The translations under genes were made by a program, and so were the position numbers. A stretch of DNA of 64,000 nucleotides from Lentisphaeria bacterium (GTDB lineage Bacteria; Verrucomicrobiota; Lentisphaeria; Oligosphaerales; Oligosphaeraceae): the NCBI GenBank assembly GCA_016288215.1, contig JAEEYQ010000003.1, positions 1 through 64,000 on the forward strand, given 5' to 3'. The notes under the pieces were generated by a model. The model did no database searches, had not been told where the DNA came from, and worked only from the letters and a program-made list of their open reading frames with translations. Positions 17,417-26,405 of the stretch are shown piece by piece. Within the stretch, counting starts at the first letter, position 1. The number at the start of each line of letters is the position of its first letter.

Positions 17417-20245
17417 CTACGCCCCTTTAGAGGCCGATGACGCTTCGGTTGCGATATTTTCCTGACGTTGAAGCACACGAGCCAAGGTCGCCAGCAACGT
17501 CTTCAGCACCAATGGTTTGGCTACATGGCCCTGCATGCCGGCCAGTTTGCAGGCCTCCTCGTCCTCCTTAAAGGCATTGGCCGTGACGGCCACAATCGGA
17601 ATGGAGGCGAGGGCCTTGTCCTTCAACGCGCGAATGGCCCGCGTGGCGGCGTAGCCATCCATGACCGGCATTTGAATATCCATGAGAATGACTTTGTAAT
17701 ATCCTGGTGATGAACATGTTACAGCATCAACTGCGGCTTGGCCGTTGGTTGCGGTCTCCACCTTGAATCCAGCCTCGTTCAGCATCAGGAGCGCGATTTC
17801 GCGGTTGATTTCATTGTCCTCCACCAGCAACAGCCTCACTCCACGGAAATCCATAGACGCCTCGGCGGCGGCCTCCGTGGAGGGTGTCATGACCATGGCC
17901 GGCGGCTCCGCAAGGGGAAAGGACAGGGTGATGATGAACTCGCTGCCCTTGCCCGGCTCGGACAAAACCTGGATGCTCCCCTCCATCATGTCCACAATGC
18001 TTTTGGTGATGGCCAGACCCAAGCCCGTGCCATGGGCACCGCTGACGGACGAGGTCCGCTCCCGCTCAAAGGGGGCAAACACGTTCTCCACAAACTCTTT
18101 GCTCATGCCGATGCCAGTGTCTTTCACACGGATTTCGTAGTCAGCGGTTTTCTGCAGACGTCGCGTCTGCGCCATGGTCACGACGACAGAGCCGCCCGGC
18201 TCCGTGAACTTGCAGGCGTTTCCAATAAGATTCAGCAGAACCCGTGCCAGCCGTTTTCCGTCGCAGACGACCCATCTGTCCGCAAGCTCACTGCCGTCCA
18301 CCGTGAAGGCAATGCCCCTCCGCTCCATTTGGACGTCGAACAAATCCTTTGCATCCTCCAACAGCCGGCCAAGGTCCGTTTTGGCGGACTTCAGCTCCAT
18401 CCGTCCGCTTTCGATGCGGCTCATGTCCAGCACATCGTTGATGATGCTCAGGAGCAGCTGGCCCGCGCAGTCGATTTTCGCCAAATAGGCATTCTTCTCC
18501 TCTTGGGTGGTCTCCTTTCGAGTGGCCAGATGGGTGAAGCCGATGATGGCGTTCATCGGCGTGCGGATGTCGTGGGACATATTGAAGAGGAAACGGCTTT
18601 TCGCGCGGTTGCTCTCCTCCGCGTGGATTTTCTCGTAGGCCAGACGCTCCTGACGCCGGAAGAGCAAGCTCTGGATATACAGCATCACGAAGAGGCCGAA
18701 GAAGATGAACAGCACCAAAAAGACGCCGCATGAGATCAGCAGGCTCCGCTGCGATGTGCCGCCGGCGGCGTCCAGCAGGACACGGAAGAACCACATCAAG
18801 GTGGCGTAGACCTGAAAGGCGAAGAGGACCGCGCCTGCGAGGGGAGCCACCTGGCACTCCGCAAGGCCGCTGTGCCGCATGCTTCTCCAATAGAAGAGGA
18901 AGCCGAGCAGACACCACATCGCTATCATGAGAAAGGCTTGGGAGCCAATGGTTTCGAACATGGTCAGCCGAGGAATCAGCTGGACGACTCCGAAGACGAC
19001 GGCGATGGCCACCCCAATGGCGGCGTTCAGCCGAACGCCTCGACTCTCCTCCGAAGCGAAATGGTACACGGAGGCCGACACGTAGCCATAGGCCACAATG
19101 GCCCCCAGAGACGTCAGCTCCACAAACCACACCAGCGTGTTTCTTCCCAACAGGGTCAGCAGGATGGAGATGACCATGACAAAGGCGATGCCGACGGCGG
19201 GCCGGGAGAAGGCTTTGGGCAGAATCTGGTCATCCGCCATGGTGCACAGCAGCCGTCGAGTCGCCCGACTTCCGCCGATGACGCCTGTGAGAATGGCCGC
19301 CAATGCCGCAGCGCCCAAAACCACCAGTCCCATCTTTCCCATGACGGCATAGGCGCCATGGAATGCGGCCACGCTCTCCGTCCCCTTCAGCCGTCCGATG
19401 TCAGCGATGTAGTCCCGCCAAGAGCCATAGCCATCGGGAACGGAGGCCACGCTGACCAAGGTCAAAGCGCCATAGACCACACCTCCCAAAATAATAGCCA
19501 ACAATATGATTTTCAATGATTTATGAATATTAAAGCAAAAATCCTCAGTCTCCATTGAAATGGTCTCGAAGCCCACAAACGCCCATGGGGCCAGCAGGAT
19601 GATGGCGATGATACCATAGTGCATGCCCGGGCTTCCCTTTCCAACAGCGATAAAATCGCCCACATGAGGCACTTGGGGAAGACAGACGGCGGCGGCGGTC
19701 AAAGAGCCCACAAGCAGCACGCAGGCCAGAATGGTCTGAAGCCGCCGGGCCAGAGACTCCTTCGCCCACAGCAGCAACGCCACCGCCAAAAGGACCGCGA
19801 TGGAGGAGGCCGTCTCGCCGACGAAGACATCATGTCCGACGATTCGGTAGACCACCCCCCGCCGCAGGACATCTCCGAACAGGGTCCGCAGGACCAGGGG
19901 CAGAGCGGTGGCGTTCAGAAAGACAATGGAGATGTAGGACAGGCAGAGGAACCAGGCGCAGAGGAAGGCATGAGCCCGCCCGAAAGCGTCCTTGGTGTAG
20001 GCATACATGCCCCCCTTGCCCAGCCGCCCTTTCATGAGGACGGCGAAATTCACACCCAAAACGACCATGAGCACCACGCCCACAGCCATGGCGACGAGAG
20101 TCCCCAAAGGCCCCGCCACCGGCAGAAACGTGGTGCCAGGCATGACGAAGGCCCCCCAGCCCACGATGCAGCCAAAGGCCATGGCCCATGCGTCCGTCTG
20201 GGTCATGGAAGGGAGTGTTCTGCTGTTCCGTACTTTCCCGCTCAT
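17417..20245 (-). CDS. Amino acid permease (APC)-hybrid histidine kinase fusion
   Basis: About 942 residues. The N-terminal half (about 1-480) is a complete APC-superfamily transporter with 12 or more hydrophobic segments, including a TM1-like VGWGAFVMPGTTFLP and GKGGMYAYTKDAFG. Two further membrane segments follow, then a HisKA domain with NMSHDIRTPMNAIIGF (His near 558), the ATPase motifs DTGIGMSKEFV and GTGLGLAITKS, and a receiver (LLLVEDNEINRE, MDIQMPVMDG with Asp near 855, TANAF, AKPL). It probably senses an amino acid or related solute through the permease fold. ATG 20245 is preferred (weak GAG upstream); ATG 20275 and TTG 20305 are alternatives. It sits between another hybrid kinase and the HPt gene. 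Confidence 0.88.
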   Translation of the reverse strand: MSGKVRNSRTLPSMTQTDAWAMAFGCIVGWGAFVMPGTTFLPVAGPLGTLVAMAVGVVLMVVLGVNFAVLMKGRLGKGGMYAYTKDAFGRAHAFLCAWFLCLSYISIVFLNATALPLVLRTLFGDVLRRGVVYRIVGHDVFVGETASSIAVLLAVALLLWAKESLARRLQTILACVLLVGSLTAAAVCLPQVPHVGDFIAVGKGSPGMHYGIIAIILLAPWAFVGFETISMETEDFCFNIHKSLKIILLAIILGGVVYGALTLVSVASVPDGYGSWRDYIADIGRLKGTESVAAFHGAYAVMGKMGLVVLGAAALAAILTGVIGGSRATRRLLCTMADDQILPKAFSRPAVGIAFVMVISILLTLLGRNTLVWFVELTSLGAIVAYGYVSASVYHFASEESRGVRLNAAIGVAIAVVFGVVQLIPRLTMFETIGSQAFLMIAMWCLLGFLFYWRSMRHSGLAECQVAPLAGAVLFAFQVYATLMWFFRVLLDAAGGTSQRSLLISCGVFLVLFIFFGLFVMLYIQSLLFRRQERLAYEKIHAEESNRAKSRFLFNMSHDIRTPMNAIIGFTHLATRKETTQEEKNAYLAKIDCAGQLLLSIINDVLDMSRIESGRMELKSAKTDLGRLLEDAKDLFDVQMERRGIAFTVDGSELADRWVVCDGKRLARVLLNLIGNACKFTEPGGSVVVTMAQTRRLQKTADYEIRVKDTGIGMSKEFVENVFAPFERERTSSVSGAHGTGLGLAITKSIVDMMEGSIQVLSEPGKGSEFIITLSFPLAEPPAMVMTPSTEAAAEASMDFRGVRLLLVEDNEINREIALLMLNEAGFKVETATNGQAAVDAVTCSSPGYYKVILMDIQMPVMDGYAATRAIRALKDKALASIPIVAVTANAFKEDEEACKLAGMQGHVAKPLVLKTLLATLARVLQRQENIATEASSASKGA

Positions 20246-20318
20246 AGCTGTCTCAAAGGCCGCCCCGGAAGCCATATATATACATAACACATTGAACAAA
20301 AACAAGTTACAATTTCAT

Positions 20319-23186
20319 TCATGGCTTCATCAATTCCTCAAGCGTGGTGTAGAGATGATCCGGTTCAACGGGTTTGGAGAGATGGGCGTTCATGCCCGCC
20401 TGAAGAGAGCGCTTCACGTCCTCGTCAAAGGCATTGGCCGTCAACGCGATGATGGGAACCCGTTGTGCGTCCTCCCGCTTCAGCGCCCGAATGGCGGCGG
20501 CGGCCTGCAGACCATCCATGACGGGCATCCGCACATCCATGAGCACGGCGTCGAAATGGCCCTCCTCGCTTTGGCGGAACAGCTCCAGAGCCGCCTGGCC
20601 GTTTTCCGCATGCTCCGTCTCCATGCCCTTCATGGAAAGCAGCTCCTTCATGATCTCCGCGTTGATCATCATGTCCTCCGCCAGCAGAATACGGCGGCCT
20701 GCCAACTCGACCCGCCCCTTCTGCGGCAGAATCTTCTGCCCCTTCTTCCGGAAGGCCCGTTCGAACTCGGTCACCACGTGGGAAGGGTGAAGAGGCTTGG
20801 CCATGAAGCTGTCCACGCCAGCATTTTGGGCCACGTCCATCACATCGTCCCAACTGTAGGACGTCAGGATAATGATGGTTGTATCATCCTCATGGAGCGT
20901 GCGGATTCTGCGGGTGACCTCCACGCCGTCCATCCCCGGCATCTTCCAGTCCAGCAGAACCAGGTTGTAGGGATCGTGCTTCGCCTGATGGATTTCGATG
21001 GCCTGAAGGGCCTCCTCGCCGGAGGAATAGCAGTCCGCGGTGATCCCCAGTCCCTCCAACGTCATGGCCGCATGCTCCAGGGCAATGGGGTCATCATCCA
21101 CGACAAGAACCTTTAAATTGCTTGGTACCATGGAGTTGGAATCATCGGAGGCCTTGTCGCAATTGCGGAGGGTGACCGTGACGGTGAACTCGGAACCCAC
21201 GTCCTTTTGGGAGGTGACGGAGATGGTGCCGTTCATCATCTCCACAATGTTGCGCGTAATCGCCATGCCCAGTCCCGTGCTGCCGTATTTGTTTCCCCGA
21301 CTGGCGTTCTCCTGTGTGAAGGGATCGAACAGCTTGGGGAGAAACGTCTCGTCCATGCCAATGCCATCGTCCTTGATGATGAAGCGCAGGGTGGTCTGGC
21401 GGTTGAATTCGGCAATCTTCTCCACCGTGAACTGCACGCCGCCAGGCGGCTCCGTGAATTTGATGGAATTGCTTAAGATATTGAGCAACACTTGCTTAAG
21501 TTTCATGTCATCCCCAAAGTACCAGTCATCCGGATGGCCCTTGGTGACAAACTGGTAGGTCAGGCCCTTGTCCTTGCATTGAGCCTGAAGCATGGTGTTG
21601 ATCTGAGTCAGAATGGAGGTAAGGGAGAATTCCTCCTTCCGCAGAGTCAGCTTTCCGGACTCGATGCGGCTCATGTCCAAAATGTCGTTGATGATGCGCA
21701 GAAGATGCCGTGCGCTCTCCTCTATCTTGCAGAGATAGCCTCTAGTCTGGTCGGAAAGGGTCACATCCTTTTGAGCGATGCTGTTGAGGCCGATGATGGC
21801 GTTCATGGGGGTGCGGATTTCATGGCTCATGTTGGAAAGGAAGGAGGTCTTGGCCACATTGGCCCGCTCCGCCTCCTGCAGCGCGTCCGCCAGCATTTCA
21901 TTCCTCTCCCGCTCTCGCCGCAGCACGTCAGTCATGTCGGACTTCAGCAGCAGGAAGAACTTCGCCGTTCGGTCCACGGCATAGTAGGTGAACCGCTTGT
22001 TGTAGATTTCACCGCCGATGCGGCAGGTCACGTCCACGGTGTAGGAGTCCTTGGTCTCCAGCTGGCGGGCGATGGTTTCGGGGCAGAGGGCCTTTTCCAG
22101 CATGTCCCGATCTTGAGTGGACTCGTCCACCACAGGCAGGACCTGATTTCGGATGTAGTCCATGTAAACGCCATCCCGCTGCGTAGGCAGGATGCTGCCC
22201 CGGCTGACCTTGCCCGCGTCTCCAATGACCACGCTGTAATGGTTGCCCACCACATAGGTGACCATGTCGTATTGGCGGACAAGCACCTTCTCGTTCAACA
22301 CTTCGGAGATCTTCTCCGAGGTGCTTTCCGTCTCCATAAAGAAGGCGATGAGGTCCCCGCTGACCGGCTCTTTCGCCATGGTGCAGGAGAATTTGACGAA
22401 GCAGAGCTTGCCCGACTGACGGCGGCAATACCCCACAAAGGAGGCGTGGGCCTCGTCCCGATAAAGCCTGTCCTCCAGCCGCTCCGCCTGAAACAGCTCT
22501 TCGAAACGCTTGCGGTCATTCTCCATGAGAAAACCATCGCTGCGGGCGTGGATGCATGCCTCCAAAGGATGCCCCGGCTGGTCCGCCTCATACACATCCC
22601 GCCCGCGGACCTCTTCAATGAGCCCCGTGGTGAGGTTGCAGCGGATGGAGGCCAGACTGTCGTCCGCCACGACGTTGAACTGCTCCATCAGGCCCGCAAA
22701 GAGCATGGCACGGCGATTCTTCTCCTCCTGCGCGAGGTGCTTGTCCGTGATGTCTCCGATGAACACGTAATAGACGTCCCCATAGCCAGGCAGCTGGGCG
22801 AAATGCCCATAGTCGTCCACCCAGCGGATGCTGCCGTCTTTCCGTATAATGCGGTATTCCACATAGTCCAGGTTTTCATTGGTCTCATCGGCGATCTGTT
22901 TGTCAATGGAAGCCTGGATGGTGTCAAAGTCTTCCGGATGGACCAGCCCCCGGAAGGTGTATCCCGTCAGCGTCTTGAACTCCTCCAGATTCCGGCAGCC
23001 GAAGATTCGCAGGACGGCGCTGTTCACATACAGCATCTCCATGGAGTCGTCCGCCCGATAGATGAAAAAGCCCCCTGGAATCTGCTCGGCCACCCATTCG
23101 ATGGCTGGCATAAGCAGAGCATTGTCCAAACCAAGTCTGTCTTTTTTGCTGTTGGAGCTATGTTTGATGGGATTGTCGTGTTCCAA
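20319..23186 (-). CDS. PAS-domain hybrid histidine kinase with two receiver domains
   Basis: 955 residues without obvious transmembrane segments, so probably cytosolic. The N-terminus has a PAS fold (FIYRADDSMEMLYVNSAVLRIFG and a PAC-like YRIIRKDGSIRWVDDYGH). A second, less conserved sensory region follows. HisKA has NMSHEIRTPMNAIIG near residue 457, and the ATPase domain has DDGIGMDETFL and GSTGLGMAITRN. Two receivers follow: VLVVDDDPIA with LLDWKMPGMDG, and ILLAEDMMINAE with LMDVRMPVMDG. The start is TTG 23186, supported by CGGAGGA 5 nt upstream. It begins a likely operon with the permease-kinase and HPt genes. Confidence 0.92.
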   Translation of the reverse strand: MEHDNPIKHSSNSKKDRLGLDNALLMPAIEWVAEQIPGGFFIYRADDSMEMLYVNSAVLRIFGCRNLEEFKTLTGYTFRGLVHPEDFDTIQASIDKQIADETNENLDYVEYRIIRKDGSIRWVDDYGHFAQLPGYGDVYYVFIGDITDKHLAQEEKNRRAMLFAGLMEQFNVVADDSLASIRCNLTTGLIEEVRGRDVYEADQPGHPLEACIHARSDGFLMENDRKRFEELFQAERLEDRLYRDEAHASFVGYCRRQSGKLCFVKFSCTMAKEPVSGDLIAFFMETESTSEKISEVLNEKVLVRQYDMVTYVVGNHYSVVIGDAGKVSRGSILPTQRDGVYMDYIRNQVLPVVDESTQDRDMLEKALCPETIARQLETKDSYTVDVTCRIGGEIYNKRFTYYAVDRTAKFFLLLKSDMTDVLRRERERNEMLADALQEAERANVAKTSFLSNMSHEIRTPMNAIIGLNSIAQKDVTLSDQTRGYLCKIEESARHLLRIINDILDMSRIESGKLTLRKEEFSLTSILTQINTMLQAQCKDKGLTYQFVTKGHPDDWYFGDDMKLKQVLLNILSNSIKFTEPPGGVQFTVEKIAEFNRQTTLRFIIKDDGIGMDETFLPKLFDPFTQENASRGNKYGSTGLGMAITRNIVEMMNGTISVTSQKDVGSEFTVTVTLRNCDKASDDSNSMVPSNLKVLVVDDDPIALEHAAMTLEGLGITADCYSSGEEALQAIEIHQAKHDPYNLVLLDWKMPGMDGVEVTRRIRTLHEDDTTIIILTSYSWDDVMDVAQNAGVDSFMAKPLHPSHVVTEFERAFRKKGQKILPQKGRVELAGRRILLAEDMMINAEIMKELLSMKGMETEHAENGQAALELFRQSEEGHFDAVLMDVRMPVMDGLQAAAAIRALKREDAQRVPIIALTANAFDEDVKRSLQAGMNAHLSKPVEPDHLYTTLEELMKP

Positions 23187-23235
23187 CTTGTCCTCCGCGG
23201 CGCATCAGGCTTTTTCGATGATGTAATCATCGCTT

Positions 23236-23264
23236 ATTATAACTGCATTTCCCGTCTTTGCGAA
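23236..23264 (-). promoter_or_regulatory. Promoter of the phosphorelay operon
   Basis: On the minus strand TTCGCA (23259-23264), 17 bp, TATAAT (23236-23241). A small hairpin CGATGAT-TAC-ATCATCG lies in the leader (about 23216-23232). Confidence 0.55.
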
Positions 23265-23331
23265 TTATCAGCCAGTCAAAAAGGGCACTCTATATTTGTA
23301 TATTGTAGTCCCACGCCATTTGACGGGGTGG

Positions 23332-23493
23332 TTTCACTCTTCACTCTTCACCTTTCACTCTTCACCTTTCACTCTTCACCTTTCACTCTTCACCTTTCAC
23401 TCTTCACCTTTCACTCTTCACTTTTCACTCTTCACTTTTCCCTCTCCACTTTTCACTCTCCTCCTTTCACTCTTCACCTTTCACTCTTCACCT
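23332..23493 (+). repeat. Low-complexity tandem array, TTTCACTCTTCACC units
   Basis: About eleven copies of a 14-bp unit, TTTCACTCTTCACC, with minor variation. It lies between the divergent kinase operon and the first prepilin gene. Shorter relatives (CTTTTCACCTTTCAC) occur at 26178, 35640 and 37240. The remaining part of the 23187-23754 spacer holds promoters for both directions. Confidence 0.9.
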
Positions 23494-23700
23494 TCTTGTC
23501 TCTTAGAAGAGACGCAAGACCTATCCCTCGCGGAGGCATTGCATCCGATTCTGACTTTTCCGTGAAAAAAGCGAAATTGCCATTTGACACGGGGTGTTGG
23601 GATGCTATTTTAATCTTAAAATACCAATTTTGGTATTTTTAATTGACTTCATTAACGGTTTTTGGAAGATGAATGGTTTGCCTTTTGGACTCCACAACTT

Positions 23701-23729
23701 TTTGCGGGGAGGGCAAATCAAGGTATAAT
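23701..23729 (+). promoter_or_regulatory. Promoter of prepilin-propeller unit
   Basis: TTTGCG (23701-23706), 17-bp spacer, TATAAT (23724-23729). AAAGGAAC follows 10 nt later as ribosome site for ATG 23755. Confidence 0.65.
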
Positions 23730-23754
23730 ATCCTTAAAGAAAGGAACTTGAATC

Positions 23755-24465
23755 ATGAAGAAAGCCTTCACGCTCATCGAACTGTTGGTCGTCATCGCCA
23801 TCATCGCCATTCTGGCAGGCATGCTGCTGCCGGCTCTGGCAAAGGCAAAAGCCAAGGCGCAGGCCATCAACTGCATCTCCAACGTCCGTGGAAGCATGGA
23901 ATGCGCCATCCTGTACATGGATGACTTCAAAAGCGCCTTCCCCTACCACATCATGACCACTCCTGCGCCTGCAAACGCGACCTTGCCCGCCGTCTACTAT
24001 TATGGATGGGCATACACTTTCATGAACAACGGCTACATGGAATATGATTCCACCATCTGCAACTGCCCTATGTCCATTGATTTCAAGGACATGGCCACGA
24101 CACCCACAACCACCTACGGGACAATCTACTACCAAGAACTCCAAAACAATGTCTGCAAAAAGGGGAGCACCCAAAATCTGATTCTGGCCAGCTACATCAA
24201 GAATCCCTCCTGCTTTGCCATGTTGGGCGACAGCTACTACAAGGAGGGATCGCGCAACGACTGCGACATGATGGTGACATGGGACAGCTACCATGGCCAC
24301 TATCGGATGATTCACAACGACCGCACCAACATGGCCTTCTTCGACGGCCATGCCGCCTCTGTCGGGCCCAACGATTTCGTCGCCAACATGAAGAAGGTGG
24401 AATTCAATGCCGCCGGGCCCTATCATTTCCTGACGCCGGACAATGTCTGCGTCACCATGAACTAA
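23755..24465 (+). CDS. Type IV prepilin-like protein (H-x9-DG family)
   Basis: 236 residues. The N-terminus [20 protein letters not shown] is a class III prepilin signal: cleavage before Phe4, Glu at +5, then a hydrophobic helix. The C-terminal half has [14 protein letters not shown], the H-x9-DG-type box common in Lentisphaerota and Planctomycetota. Four or more Cys residues suggest disulfides in an extracellular head domain. It is exported and processed by a PilD-like peptidase encoded elsewhere. It lies 15 nt before an Asp-box propeller gene, so the two are probably cotranscribed. Confidence 0.9.
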   Translation: MKKAFTLIELLVVIAIIAILAGMLLPALAKAKAKAQAINCISNVRGSMECAILYMDDFKSAFPYHIMTTPAPANATLPAVYYYGWAYTFMNNGYMEYDSTICNCPMSIDFKDMATTPTTTYGTIYYQELQNNVCKKGSTQNLILASYIKNPSCFAMLGDSYYKEGSRNDCDMMVTWDSYHGHYRMIHNDRTNMAFFDGHAASVGPNDFVANMKKVEFNAAGPYHFLTPDNVCVTMN

Positions 24466-24480
24466 AACGAAGAAGAATCC

Positions 24481-26115
24481 ATGAAAAGCCCCTTTTTTTG
24501 CCACATGTTTTGGTGCATGCTGTCCACCGCGGCCATGGCTGTCGCGGCGGCGGAGGCGGTTCCGCACCGTTGTCTGGAACTCCCTCCAGGCGAAGGCAAT
24601 CCGCGCAACAGCGAAGGGGCTTTTCTCGCCTTAAAGGACGGCCGCATTCTATACATCTATTCGCGCTATAACGGGAAGGCCGGAGACGATGCCGATCCCG
24701 CAGACCTCGCCGCCCGCTATTCCTCCGACGGCGGCGAGACCTGGACGCAGAAGGACGAGATCGTCGTGAAGAACGAAGGCGGGATGAACGTCATGTCCGT
24801 CTCGCTGCTGCGGCTCATGGACGGACGCATCGCCTTCTTCTATTTGCGGACTAACACCTACTACGAAGAGCTGCCCTATGTCCGCTATTCCTCCGACGAA
24901 GGCGTGACCTGGACGGAACCCGCCCCCTGCGTCTTGGAGCCCAACGGCTACTACGTCATGAACAACGACCGCGCGATCCAGCTGCAGAGCGGCCCCTTCA
25001 AAGGGCGCATCATCCTGCCGTTGGCGAGGCATGCGCTGAATTCAGACGAAATCACGGTTCCAGAGGGGAAATACCCATGGGACCTTCCTGACAATCATTG
25101 GGACATTCTGGGCGTGGTCACTAGCGCCTATTCGGACGACAATGGCGCCACATGGCGCATGGCCAAGTCCGTCCTCGCCGCCTTCGATGACAACGGCGAA
25201 CGTGTCAACGCCCAAGAACCGGGCGTCGTGGAGCGGAAGGACGGCTCCCTTCTGATGTTCTTCCGTTCACGGGACGGCCAGTTCTTCTCCACATCCAACG
25301 ACGGCGGCGACACATGGACAGCCCCCGTCTACACCCTCCACGGCCCCTGCGCCCCCTGCTCCATGAAACGGCTGCCCAACGGCGACTTGGTGGCCATCTG
25401 GAACGACTATGACGCCGTGCCTGAGGAGTCGCGGGACCAACGGCGCACGCCGCTAAGCACCGCCATCTCCACGGACGACGGGAAGACATGGCTCCACACC
25501 AAAGCGCTGGAGGGGAACTTCCATGGCTGCTACTGCTACACCGCCATCCATGTCATGGAGGATTCCCTCCTGCTTGGCTACTGCGCCCTAAACTGGCTGA
25601 CCCACTCCCGAATCACGAAAGTCCCCATCGCCTATCTCTACACGGACGGTCCCGAAAAGCGCTACGACACGACGCCCGGCTGCTACGACAAGCTTCCGCA
25701 AGGGCCCTTCACCACCCTTGAGGCCGTGCCTGGCACGTGGACGGTCACGTCAGGGGCGGCGGAAGTCATTTCCTTCACGCGTGGGACAGGGCTGCACCTT
25801 CAGGGCGGCGACAACGTGACCGTGGAGCTGACCCTGCCGAAGGCGACACGTCTGGCGGACCTGCCGCCCATGGGACTGGAGCGCTACACCAAAACGCCGC
25901 CCTACACGGTGACGGTGGAGGCCATGAAGGACGGCGAATGGACCGCCGTCTGCGTCCATGGCGACGGCGTCAAAACCGCCCGCCAAGAGCCTGTTAAATG
26001 GTCACAGCCAGACATGGTGACGAACAAATTGCGCTTCCGCTGCACGTCCGCCGGTGGCACCATCATCTGCGACGGCAATCAGAAGTTCTTCCTTGTCAGC
26101 TACTTCAAGGACTGA
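24481..26115 (+). CDS. Secreted Asp-box (sialidase-like) propeller protein
   Basis: 544 residues with a signal peptide (STAAMAVAAAEA). Five Asp boxes of the S-x-D-x-G-x-T-W type appear: YSSDGGETWT, YSSDEGVTWT, YSDDNGATWR, TSNDGGDTWT and STDDGKTWL, indicating a six-bladed BNR propeller. A C-terminal region of about 140 residues may be a carbohydrate-binding or beta-sandwich domain. NPRNSEGAFLALKDGR aligns loosely with the first-blade F/Y-R-I-P arginine region, but the canonical motif is not exact. Sialidase activity is plausible but unproven. Only weak purine-rich sequence precedes the start. Confidence 0.75.
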   Translation: MKSPFFCHMFWCMLSTAAMAVAAAEAVPHRCLELPPGEGNPRNSEGAFLALKDGRILYIYSRYNGKAGDDADPADLAARYSSDGGETWTQKDEIVVKNEGGMNVMSVSLLRLMDGRIAFFYLRTNTYYEELPYVRYSSDEGVTWTEPAPCVLEPNGYYVMNNDRAIQLQSGPFKGRIILPLARHALNSDEITVPEGKYPWDLPDNHWDILGVVTSAYSDDNGATWRMAKSVLAAFDDNGERVNAQEPGVVERKDGSLLMFFRSRDGQFFSTSNDGGDTWTAPVYTLHGPCAPCSMKRLPNGDLVAIWNDYDAVPEESRDQRRTPLSTAISTDDGKTWLHTKALEGNFHGCYCYTAIHVMEDSLLLGYCALNWLTHSRITKVPIAYLYTDGPEKRYDTTPGCYDKLPQGPFTTLEAVPGTWTVTSGAAEVISFTRGTGLHLQGGDNVTVELTLPKATRLADLPPMGLERYTKTPPYTVTVEAMKDGEWTAVCVHGDGVKTARQEPVKWSQPDMVTNKLRFRCTSAGGTIICDGNQKFFLVSYFKD

Positions 26116-26138
26116 CTAGAGACGCTTTTCATGGGACT

Positions 26139-26300
26139 GGGACGGGAGACGCGTAAGTCACTGAGAGATCGTTACTTTTCACCTTTCATGAGGCGAGGGA
26201 CGAGAGACGGGAGACGGGGGACGGGAGACACTTTTCGCTTTATAAAATTCCTAATTCCTCATTCCTAATTCCTAATTTACTCTCTCGTCCCTTTTTTCAC
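26139..26300. repeat. Composite intergenic repeat (GAGACG, TTCACC and AATTCCT families)
   Basis: The 26116-26405 spacer consists largely of repeats: GGGACGGGAGACG, the module GTAAGTCACTGAG-AG-ATCGTTA (26154-26176), a further GAGACGGGAGACGG run near 26200-26230, and several CTAATTCCT units at 26247-26281. No gene is seen here. Confidence 0.85.
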
Positions 26301-26405
26301 TTTTTCTAGACCATCAGGCTTCTCATTATTATATTATTGGTAATAATCATCGAATCATGTGAGCCGTATCCATTCCTCTCCACCGAAACGGGAGTTGTCC
26401 AATTC

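Noticed and set aside
23296-23565. Small protein translated from the TTTCACTCTTCACC array
   Set aside because: Low-complexity Ser/Phe/Thr repeat product with no start signal.
21492-23642. Long plus-strand frame of 716 codons antisense to the PAS kinase
   Set aside because: The opposite strand has all kinase motifs; this frame is His/Gly/Val-rich shadow sequence typical of GC-rich antisense.
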